Assembly (NCBI RefSeq): GCF_029227915.1
Contig: NC_079881.1
Span: 10,641,501 to 10,705,500 of the forward strand
Reading direction: 5' to 3'
Source: Hydractinia symbiolongicarpus
Lineage: Eukaryota; Cnidaria; Hydrozoa; Anthoathecata; Hydractiniidae
Length of the DNA stretch: 64,000 bases
In this document: positions 1 to 10,200 of the stretch, one piece after another
How positions within the stretch are numbered: position 1 is the first letter of the stretch
Layout: each line of letters begins with the position of its first letter
Made by a program: the position numbers and the translations under genes
Notes under the pieces: model-generated
Seen by the model: the letters and a program-made list of their open reading frames with translations, nothing else
What the model was told of the DNA's origin: nothing
Databases searched by the model: none

Positions 1-414
1 TGAAAAAGAAATATAAATTGCTTAAACAATGGAGGTTTAGACATGGTTTAGAATGGGTAGATGCATCAGTGCCGTCAGATATTTAAAAAAGTGGGAAAAT
101 GATGGTCAGTTATGTCAGTTTCTATTACCCCAGTTTCAATGTCAACACCGTCGTGAAAAATATTAGCAATTATGTGGTTAATTCACGTTACAGAAGTTTC
201 GGTAATCCTTGTTGGTTTGTAATGGTAGAAAATTGATTGTTTTGCACATGGTAATTAGTATATTTTTAGTATGTTTCATAAGGACTTGCATTCTGTATTG
301 TTTTTCCTTAAATTGTCGTGCAATATATAATCAAGTGAGTTATGAATAAAGACACACACGCGCCACAACTAAAACGACAACTGGAACCACTCAATAGTTT
401 TTTCATGGAACTTT
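1..414. other. No supported gene; AT-rich sequence
   Basis: The first 400 bases contain short open stretches but nothing recognisable. A polyadenylation-like AATAAA lies near 345 on the plus strand, so the 3' end of a transcript entering from the left is possible but not supported. Confidence 0.4.
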
Positions 415-578
415 AGACTATTTTTCAAACACTGTTTCAACTTTGATTATTCTTTGTTTAAATATTTTTATATTAGCGATAATAATTTTTGTAAACGCTT
501 CTTCTTGTTCTTTAAGAAGCGCTTGTGTGTGTTCCATCATTGATTGTCTTTTGCTAAAAGCTTTTCAATATTTTCCAT
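415..578 (-). pseudogene. Broken coiled-coil coding fragment, possibly a LINE ORF1 N-terminus
   Basis: Reading the minus strand from an ATG at 576-578 gives a short charged helical peptide beginning MENIEKLLAK. A stop follows, and after a one-base shift the reading continues with MMEHTQALLKEQEEAF. That composition (many E, K, Q, L, heptad-like) is typical of the coiled-coil start of non-LTR retrotransposon ORF1 proteins, but no diagnostic domain is visible. The frame is broken at least once, so it is a remnant. It could equally be a fragment of a host coiled-coil gene. Confidence 0.3.
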
Positions 579-2170
579 TGTAACAACCACTGTAATATGT
601 ATAAATTAAATACAAATAAATTTGTGTATAATTATTAATACGAAGTTAGTATTTCGTATTTAGATATTGTATTATTATATTATATATATTATATTATATC
701 AAGGAAGCGAGAAAAAACACGTTTGAACTTATAGACATTGCTCAAAACCACAACAGTAAACTTCAAACTTTTCTTAGAATTTCTTTGTGTTCATTGTTTT
801 ATAAAAATCATGAGATCATATTATGAGAATCCTATGATCACAAAATATAAATTCCAGCATAACCAAAATGCAAAAGAGTGTTTATCACCAACACAAGAAC
901 TGGCAATGTAAGCAGTATTTGTTTTGTATTTTAGGGAAGGATCTAGCCCATTTCTACTACATCAGGACGCCTAAAAATTAACCGAATCAGCGCATAGTAT
1001 TGGTAGGCATTGCATGAGGGACTAAAACTGGCTTTACGACTAAAATAAGGTAATGTCGGGTAACAGTTTGCTGCGATCAAACATGTTGGTAAACCTTACC
1101 GCCACTAGTAATTAGTAGTTTTTTATATTAGTATTACGTGCTTTTAAATTATGGTTAAAAAGAAAGAAATCTTCCATGCGCGGCTGTCTAAATGCGTAAT
1201 CAATACCTAGAAACATCTTTGACGGCGTGGTTGTGGTAATAAGTATAGTCAACCAAGCCAAGACTGCCTGACCTATAAAAGATCAGGTCAATATCGGTTG
1301 GTCGAATTCGCGTTTTAAGGTACATAATGTATAATTCCAGAACAAGATTTTGTTGGCATTTCCTGAAACTGCAAAATGGCATGACTTAGCCAAAACTGAA
1401 CAGCCGATACACTCCACTACCTTTATTTTGGCAGCTACGCAGACCTAAAAAACCCACGTTAAAAAAATGCGCTGCCCTTTCTGCAATGTTCTTATTCAGG
1501 AACACCCCCTTCACAATCCAGTACAAAATATCAGGGAAATCAGAAGTTCTGTCGTCAGCACAGCTTAGCACATTACCCGAAGTCCGAAATCTGCTGTAAA
1601 AATTGTGAAGTGGACTCTCACAAGTATGCAACGCGCGTTACTTACATAGAATTGGCTTTTTCAATTGCTTGTGATTACGAGCTTTGAAATTTCTCGGTCC
1701 TTTGCATTAACTTATGTCCGTGATTGTAGTCAATAAGGCGGATACGTAGCATACAGGGTTAACATTCGCGTCTGTACTCACCGTCCCACGCAAAATGATG
1801 GAAAATTTATTTATATCGTTTATATTGTTCCTTCAAAGGCTAGTACGATTGCACCAAAATTTGACAGAAGAAAATTTTACTCGGTATTTAAACTTTGGAT
1901 TGGAGTTTTCAAATAGACATCAGGGGCCTGGAATCTGTCCAAAATATACATATCATGTTTCTATATCCGAAAATGCCGTACCCCAGCAATTTTTAAATTA
2001 CTATTAAAATTTACTTAGCATATATAATACTCATCTCAAGCTAACAAATTTGGCAGCCTTATTTCATGTTTGAGTAAGTGGTTATGTTGTAAATAAAAAA
2101 CATTGCGATGTGTCTGTCTGAAAATTATAAATAAAACGCTCTCAGGGGACTACAAATAACCAATAACTAG
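579..2170. other. Mostly unassigned; unrecognised open stretches
   Basis: Minus-strand open stretches at 1200-1382 and 1386-1631 and a plus-strand one at 1795-2007 are longer than their surroundings and somewhat less AT-rich. They have no recognisable domain, no convincing splice sites and no partner. They may be worn transposon coding sequence linked to the broken gene that starts near 2171. I do not call them genes. Confidence 0.35.
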
Positions 2171-3710
2171 CGTAATGACATTAAAACTGATAAAACCATT
2201 TTTCGACGTATGGATTATTGCGATGTACACTTAACTAAGAAGCAATCCTTTCCAGAATTACCTACACACATCAAAACATATAAAATAGACCCTGGAGTTG
2301 CTATGCCAAATGTTGTTGTCTGTTTATATGCCTTCTACGTAAGAAAATTACATCCATAAGAAAATTCAATCTCTCGGACATCATAAACACACCCTATAAT
2401 TAATGAAAAAGCAATGAATTTAAAGAAAGTGTATTTCCTATGCCAGCTAACTAAATCTTTGTTTTTACCATTTAGAAAGAGTTATCATATAAGAGGTATG
2501 GTCGAGTTTTCTGATCAGAAACTATGCATTGGAAACGAAAACGTGGTTGTTGAAGAAAATCTATCATTTAGACAATTGGACATGTTAAATAACAACGTGA
2601 TTCAGAACTTGGGAAAGAGATTTACGGTAGAAATAAAAGTTAAAGAAAAGCAAAAAGTGATAAGTACTACGGGAATGGAGAGTGCTGTTGAAGAGGTGAA
2701 AGCCGAATTACTAAAAGAAGTAATTAACATATTTGAGAACGGGACGAAATCTGTTTTCTTTGTTGGCATGTCTGACGAGGATGAGCTAGTTATTGAGCAA
2801 CTATTCGGATCTACTGGGATTAGAAGCTACAACGCCTCTTTAGGGAATGAAGTGAGATTTCAAAGTATCCCTGGCTTAAAGAATCGATTATTGACAATCT
2901 TTAACAAAGCCAAATCTTGCATGGTGGATGCAGATACCACTGTGTCGACCGAAGTGTCCATAATGCAGTTGAAAAATCCTGGTGTTTACAGAATTAAAAA
3001 CGTATTAGAGACACCAGGTTCTATATACGTCAGAAGTTTTCCAGGCAATTACCTTCAACAACTAATCCAAGATTATCATCTAATTCATGAAGAGCCAATC
3101 CGACATGACTTACGCATTAAGATAAGTGACACTGGTGAGATAATAATATATCGAATGCATGTAATAGGGAAAAGGGACACAGTTTTAATTTTGGGGAAGA
3201 TAACGATGAAGATTATCCAAAAATTAAAATCGGTCCAGGATATATTCTTTATCCGGTTAAAGAGAGTACTTGCTTTCAGTTAATAAATCCTGGTAAAGAG
3301 AGATTAATAAAAGTGTTTATAACAGTACGTTCTGGGGCTACTTGCGAGTATAAATGTTTTATTCTAAAGCACAGAAAATCTTTACATAATTTTTTCCAAC
3401 ATATTCATTTGCGAGGTAATGGTATATTCATTCCACAACCTCCCTGTACTACTCTGTTGTTAGATATCATGTGAGTCAAAAGGTGATATTCTTATTAGCC
3501 AATGGACATGAATAATGCAGTGAGGAATGTCAACGCAAGGATAGACAGTTTACACATGAGCATGCAAAACCTCCATACACTCGACTCACGCATGTTAACA
3601 AAGAGTTAAATGATAAATTTAAAGAGAAAGTGTGGAATGAAGAGAAATTACTCTCACTGGTTGAGGAGTCTCTTATAGAGATCGACCAGTACTCAAAATT
3701 AGAAGAATAG
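2171..3710 (+). pseudogene. Unrecognised, frame-broken coding region
   Basis: A run of protein-like sequence on the plus strand. A first block (2171-2356) ends in a stop. A second block in the same frame (2414-3283, 289 residues) starts MNLKKVYFLC and contains mixed charged and hydrophobic segments. Near 3190 the better coding frame shifts by one base: the new frame (from FGEDNDEDYPK) runs to about 3474 and ends at TGA. A last stretch (3504-3710) encodes a charged, coiled-coil-like tail ending DQYSKLEE, again with a frame change near 3595. Coding character across four breaks suggests one degraded intronless gene of roughly 500 residues. I do not recognise the family; it could be a transposon accessory protein or a retrocopy. 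No signal peptide or membrane segment is evident. Confidence 0.5.
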
Positions 3711-4631
3711 ACTAAAGTTATGTCTGTTCCTTTTGTATGTTTGTATTTGCGTATTACAGTTATAAGAGAAAGATATCAGAAACTCTATAATATATAAATC
3801 TCTTAACTTGCTATCGGTTATAGAGTAGCATATCAAATGAACATAAATTATAATGAATTATAACGATCAATATGAAGTCAAACAACAACATTAAATGTGT
3901 ATTTTATTTTATTGTAATACTAGTTATTAAAACCCGTGGAAGAATCCACTGAAATTGGTGTGCTTCTTATCACAATAAGTTTTGTTGATATTTTATTAAG
4001 AAAACTGAAATGTTTTGTATGCTTCTTATCACAAAATGATTTTCATTTTAAAGACGCAAAGAATTAAACTTTTGAACGAAATTGACAACTCATGTTTTTA
4101 CGAACCAAAAAAAAGGAAAAAAGACTGATCATTTATTCTTCCTCAGAGGAGGAATGAAGTAAACATATTTCATAGTTTTAATTTTGTATATATATAGGTG
4201 AATATTTATCATAGCACATCCGTATTTCATTCTCAACAGAGTATGCTTCACCCCGGTCAGACCCCTGATCATGACGGGCGAGTATAATGCGGATCGAATG
4301 GGGACCGCGGATCGAATCCCGCTCACTGCTTGGCATTATGTTAGTGATGAAAAAAGTAGTTCTTTTTAATTTGGTGTTGTGATAAGATTATATTTTTACT
4401 GTTGCATATGTTTACTTGTCGTTTAAAAGAATTACTGTTGCTTTTGGATTCATACCCATAAATACTTATTTTCTCACGTTTTATGATAAGTCAAAAAAAG
4501 ATATCTTTACAATGAATCGAACTAATTATAAATCGGGTAATAAAAAAATCAAAACATTGCAATTGACATCCTGTGCTACTCTTACAAAAATAGTTCTTTG
4601 TGTGATTATCTCGTAAATTTATCCTCGCCTT
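3711..4631. other. No supported gene; dispersed repeat copy and small direct repeats
   Basis: About 3795-3880 resembles 24555-24645 (shared core TAGAGTAGCATATCAA and the following AATGAATT...CAATATGA), so it is one copy of an interspersed repeat. The 15-mer TGCTTCTTATCACAA occurs twice near 3961 and 4020. A GC-richer patch at about 4250-4330 ends in a tRNA B-box-like motif (GGATCGAATCCCG), but no cloverleaf forms. Confidence 0.4.
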
Positions 4632-4975
4632 TCACAAGTTCTACAAAGTGATGGTATACCACTGGATGCAATTGCAGAAGCATTGAAAGCGTGCGAGTTA
4701 AAGAGAATATTGCACTATGCAACATTATAGGTTAGTTGAAGCTATTTTTATTAAACAGTTCTTGTTTTATAAGTGTAAGGTTCCTTGCAGAGCCTAATAA
4801 TACGATATCTGTGATTGTTTGTAGAGACTATGTTGCAAATCTAAGACGTGTGTTTTCTTTCTGACTAAACCGTGCTAGAAGATTTTTCAAATCACGCATT
4901 AGGCTTGTTATGATTGAATGTGGTGCGTAAATGCTTTCGACATATATCCCTATGTCTGCTTGAGAACGAATATCA
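4632..4975 (+). pseudogene. Inverted partial copy of an ARM exon and its flank from the ARM-TIR-SAM gene
   Basis: The plus strand here reads QVLQSDGIPLDAIAEALK, matching the ARM exon on the minus strand at 12545-12712. About 40 bases are missing inside it, then it resumes VKENIALCNII and runs into a donor-like GGTTAG. Beyond it, 4825-4970 aligns as reverse complement with 12340-12510. The segment is therefore an inverted duplicate of about 350 bases, diverged by substitutions, a 9-base deletion and small indels. It has no intact frame and is not joined to other ARM exons, so it is a dead fragment. Confidence 0.8.
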
Positions 4976-5160
4976 ACAGTTTATTTGAGATTTCTGAAAG
5001 CTAAATAAAAGTCATTTAACATATCTTTCGGTTTTTAAAAGAAGTTGTAGGGGTTGTTTCAAATAATAGCAATATCTTTGGCTCTGGGAGGTGTAAATAT
5101 TTTTACGTGGAACGTATGCTTTAGAGAAATGTCAAAAGTCTAAGTTGGTTTGTTTAGGCC
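4976..5160 (+). repeat. Fragment of the repeat family seen in the 33.4 kb MITE
   Basis: The run ATTTCTGAAAGCTAAATAAA...ACATATCTTTCGG, followed by TAGGGGTTGTTTC and TATCTTTGGCTCTG, matches in order blocks at 33735-33785 and 34005-34060 inside the TTAA-flanked MITE. The terminal repeats are absent, so this is an internal remnant. Confidence 0.6.
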
Positions 5161-7221
5161 TAATAACCCCATGAATTATTTGCTTTGAAGTTAAAAAGAC
5201 ATTAAATTCAAAGTACAGGATTAATATTCAAAGAATACTAAGACTAAAAATACGGAGACTAGTTAAAATTTGAAATATTTACTTGATTAGGGAAGGAAAA
5301 TGTAAACGGAAATATAAACAGCCCATTTGCATAAAAAAAAATTATCCGCCAATGTATGTTAATGTAGTATCGTCCTGTCGTCACGTCCGAAAAAGAAACA
5401 AAATAAACATATCAACTTTGCCTGTCAGACCGCGAGATGTAGTAATTGTATTATTATACAGGATTAGTTGTTTGCGAGACAAGTAGCAAAGGAGACACGG
5501 TTTGATGACGTCATCAGCTCCGCCAATTCCGAACCAGATAGGTTGGTCCAGCTTTGGAGGATCGACTTTATTATAGTCACAGATGGCGTATTTACTTTCA
5601 ACCGTTGTTAAGGTATTAGGCCTGAAACATAAACGCGCAAAGAAAGTGGCTTTACTAATCATGTCTGATATAGTGACGTTAGTCTAATGCACCTTCGCCG
5701 TGCCGTAACCTCAATGTATAATACCCAATAAGGCGCACCCTATTGGCTACTTCAGAGAAAAATAAACGTAATAGACAAACGGAATAAGTGTATTGGTACT
5801 ACGATACGTTTTATCAATTCATATCTATTAAAAGCAGATATAATGTTAATCGTGACTCATCGCGTTGTCATATTATTCACAGAATGATTATCCCATTCGA
5901 AACTTTATTCATCAAGGTAAATCACATTGCGCGTAACCCAGTAGTAATTTAAAGTTTCGATTTACTGAAGATTGCACATGCAGCGAAAACAACAGCATAT
6001 TGACTACTAAATGTATTTTCAGCACATGAATGCTATGGAACCAAAGAAAATAATTGAAGTTTGCTGATTTGCTCAAAATGCAAAACTTACATAAAATGTT
6101 TTTGGGTATAGAGCTTCGATTTCCAGTGTAGCAATGCACAACATAATGTAGAACAATAAATCAAATCGAAAATTTGTTTATCATAAAGGAAGGATAATAA
6201 AAACATAGTTATAACCGTTATATAAAAAATCACTTTATCAACTTTATTATAACACCTTTCACTGTGTTCAAAAGTTATAAAAGCTAAAAGAAATGACCAG
6301 TTTCTGTTTATTCTAAAATTAGCAAGCAGTTGCTGCAAGCAAACAAGACATTTTAACGCGAAATGCAAAAAAGATTTTCCGAAAGAAAAGTATATTTATA
6401 TCTTGGATTTAAAAATCTCGAAAGAGAGCAAGTTTGTTATGTTAATCAATATAACACACATAACAAATAGAAAGGATTATCATCTACATCATAAAACTGC
6501 CTGTCTCTCTGTGATCCAATTTCACAACTGGGTGGCTTGGAACCAAAAACGTAAATATAATCGCACTTGCAATTATAGTAATAGCCCGCGTCCAAATAAA
6601 TTGTGTGACTTCATGTAAACAAGCAGCAAGAATGCACGAAATAACGATACGAGATATATGTAGGACGGTTTATCAGTGTCTATATCGATTAAAGTATTAA
6701 CGTAAAAACAAAAGTATTCATCGTCCTCCAACTGCCTTGGTTTTATTTATACAAGTTCTGCAAAGCAATGACAAAATTCGAGACATGACAGAATGAAACC
6801 AAACCAAAATCATCATTCAAGAACTTGTAGAATAGTGAAGGGTGCTAAAATAAAGTTAGAAATAGAAAAATCAATGGATAACTTTTTTTTGCTGTTTTTA
6901 ATGGGTTGATAAAACGAAGATTTACACATATTTAGAACAAAATGTTTGAAAAGTGTCATAAAATATTTTGAAAGTAAACATACTCTTTAAAGGAATTTTG
7001 AAGAGAAATGTGTTTTTTGGCGAATAAAAAAACTTTGTAATTTTTCCGGTATTTATCAATAAAATTCGTTTTACCTACAGAAGACATCATCATCGAGATA
7101 GGAAATCAAAAAATTTTGCGATATAAGTAGTATAAGACATTGCAGGTGAGATTTTCGCGAAAATATTGCAAAAACGTAAAAATTAATCGAAGAAGAAGTA
7201 GTGAAAATCCTAAAGGTTTAT
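5161..7221. other. No supported gene
   Basis: AT-rich sequence with scattered short open frames on both strands and none with a recognisable domain. A CRE-type palindrome TGACGTCA lies at 5506-5513 in a slightly GC-richer patch (5480-5760) that may be an old repeat. The right-hand end is the 3' flank of the ARM-TIR-SAM gene. Confidence 0.4.
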
Positions 7222-7281
7222 TTACTTTATCGTGTCTACAAAGTTTAAGAAGTTTGCCAAAATAATCCACACCAGAACAGT
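7222..7281 (-). CDS. Last exon of the ARM-TIR-SAM gene
   Basis: In phase 0 after acceptor AGTAAACAG|A this reads TVLVWIILANFLNFVDTIK, then TAA. LANFLNFVDTI resembles the last SAM helix. A second frame in the same place (DYFGKLLKLCRHDK...) is also open but would break phase. The polypyrimidine tract of this acceptor is weak, so the exact C-terminus is uncertain. Confidence 0.5.
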   Translation of the reverse strand, partial: TVLVWIILANFLNFVDTIK

Positions 7282-10200
7282 CTGTTTACTTTAACAATAT
7301 CTATTTTGACAAAAAGAACAATGTTACCTGATCCATTAACTCATACAAAAATTTCAATTGTTTACCATTCAACCCAGAATTTTGCGGCATCCTAAAAAAA
7401 AGAAAAAGATTAATGAACAATTTTCTGCTCAACCCTAATACAGAGGCTCGTATAGCCCGAAAAAAGTTATACAATCCCCTCTGGAGCGTCTTAATTTCCT
7501 TGTATTAATACACCTCTATTGACCTTACTTTGGCGATCGAAAAAATCTTCACTACATAATGTTTCTCAGAAATTGTTCATATAAAGCAGTTTTAAAATGT
7601 TCGTTAAACAACAAAGCAGTAAACTGTTGAAATTGAGCAAGTTTTTTTATTGTATCGTGATGGTACTCGGAACTTCGAAACATGGATGCTGACTAAGTAG
7701 GTCCGGTAAGCAAACACAAATTGGATTTTTTGATTGAATTAGGCCAACTTTTTCATGCAATCATCACTCCAATTATCCACCAAACTTAATACATAGGCAT
7801 ACATCCTATCCATAAGTATCATCAACTATATTATTTTTCTGCTTAGTAAACAACTTTCAATTTTATATTTTGACTTCTTTCGCATGTGATACTGACTTTT
7901 CTCATAAACCTAGTTAAAGAAAAGTAGTTTAACAAGGACGATATATAAATATGCAAATGTCAACAGTCGTGTATGTCGTTATGCTAACCCAGCGTACTTT
8001 TGGTAATACAACACGTTGTACAGCCCTCAAATATTTTAACCGTACGTAGGAACGACAAACTGAGTAACTTATAGCAGTTACTTGATTATTTGATTGAGAT
8101 TAAGATATATAGAGTTCTGTAAATATTTCAACAATAACGTAACCACATACTTTATATACTACATAATACAGAAAAAACTCAATCAAAGCAATGCAATAAA
8201 TACAATTAGAACTTAAATAAGCAATAACATATTTTTTTTACTTACAATGTTATATTATTTTCTTCCATCCATTCTTTTGTCTTTACTTCGTCCCAATTAT
8301 CTGAAAGAAAGTCTTTCTTCGCACTTGCATTATCTGCAAAAAACAGATTTTTCCGATTACTTTCTTGTAAAAATGGAGAATAAAATGTCTTGAGACTGGC
8401 ATTTTAGTCCACGCAATCTAACAAGGCAAACTCCAACCCCATCCCCAGGGTCTCGTGGCCCTCTGAACCGTTATTAAGGAGTGAAATTTGACAAAACAAG
8501 CTGGGTGCATTGTGCACGTCCATCCTTTCTGTAGTTATTTTCTAATATGTTTTGTGAAAGAAATCAATAAAAGCATGTGTAATTTTTATATGGCATGACA
8601 CAAAATAAATTGATTCTAGTGTCCAATATAAAACGCTTGATTTACAAAATATATCAGAATTACTGGTTGATGCAAAATATTTATATATATATATAAAATA
8701 AACTAGTCTGCAGCTGACTAGGATATGTAGGTGTCACAATAGGAACTAAAATTTTAGACTAATTATACAGATGGCATTTGACAGTAGCAAAATAAAATCT
8801 ACAATTCACATGCAAGAATACGTTTTATTCTTGACACATCAAAAATACACACTAACCAATCATGGACAGTGACCACGGCTCCACGTGATTTTGTTCCAAG
8901 CACATGTTCAGTCAATGGAAATTTACGTTATTGACACATATAAAATTCTAGTTATCAGGACTTAACCTGCGTCCAGATATTTTTATATGACTATGCACTA
9001 CACACTCAATTAATCCGCAACATCACCCCACATGACATCTTATTACTTGCATTATACGCTATATTTAATGCTTTTATAAAATAAATCCATTTGCAAAAAA
9101 AAATATTTTTAACCTCCCGAATGTATAAATCTGAAATTGAATATAAACTACCATTCATTTCCATACTACGCTCTTCGCATGCATCAACAACATCAATGTA
9201 ATTTATCTTCATTTTGTGATGACCGTCAAGCAGCTCCTTAAGTTCTGTAAACTTCTTGGAAATTAAGCTTGGATTGCTCTCAGGAATCGCGATGTAATAC
9301 TTGTCACTTATCATAAAACCCAACCAATCTTCCGGTCTCCATCCTTCTTCGAGTATAATTGGAATAATTTTGACTTTTCTTTCGCGAGCGTATGTTGCTT
9401 CTGCAATTTTAAAGACATAACTAATTAATAATTTAATATATCTAAAATTTGACGTTTCGATTCATAAACATTTTTTTCTAATTTACACTAAATTACCTAG
9501 GTGGAACCTTTTTTTTTAAAGAATATGATTTATAAGAAATCGGGCAGGTATTCCAGGTTAAAAACAATAGGTCTATTATTTAAATTGATAGAAAAATAAT
9601 AACTAGTCAGGTATGAATTATGTAATTCTTACAAAAAAGGTGTATATTCTAAAATCCTGCGATCTTCTCTTAACAAAGCCTCTTTAAATTCTATATTATA
9701 AAACCAATTTTGGCTGTCACACAAAATGGTACCGCACGTAGCGAGACATACACAATGCGGTATAAATAGGAACGACGAACCGGTGTTGTTTTCACGGGCC
9801 ACTGACTAGTAAAACAAACTTACCTGATTTGCAGTTTGGACTTTCTTGATACGTTCTTGACGCAAACAGCAAAAACACTTCTGCGTTTTGTATAGCGTAT
9901 GCCATTGCTGCGCACAATTCTTCAGTCATATCATCCTCGTCAAACCAAACTTTAAATCCACATTTCTTCAGCTTATTCACAATGTCCTTAACAATTTTTT
10001 TCTGCTTCCAACTGTAACTAATCATGATGTGCTTAGCCTGGTTTTGCAACACGTTATGAACTGTAAGGAAATAAAAACATTTATCCGAATTTTTCTGCCT
10101 AATTAAAATTCAAAGGTTTTCCCTATCAAACTTAATTTTTTTGTTTTCTATTTTTTGTTTATGCTTTCTCGAAAAAAATCTCTTGATTTAAATTGAAGCT

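Noticed and set aside
4240-4330. Possible tRNA or tRNA-derived SINE (GGATCGAATCCCG B-box-like motif)
   Set aside because: No A box at the right distance, no acceptor stem pairing and no plausible anticodon arm on either strand.
7190-7270. Alternative SAM end in the frame DYFGKLLKLCRHDK
   Set aside because: Protein-like, but it cannot be joined in phase to the preceding exon with any AG nearby.
9006-9151. Continuation of the TIR exon to the stop at 9006 as the protein C-terminus
   Set aside because: A phase-matched donor at 9152/9151 joins cleanly to the SAM exon; read-through is kept only as a possible isoform.
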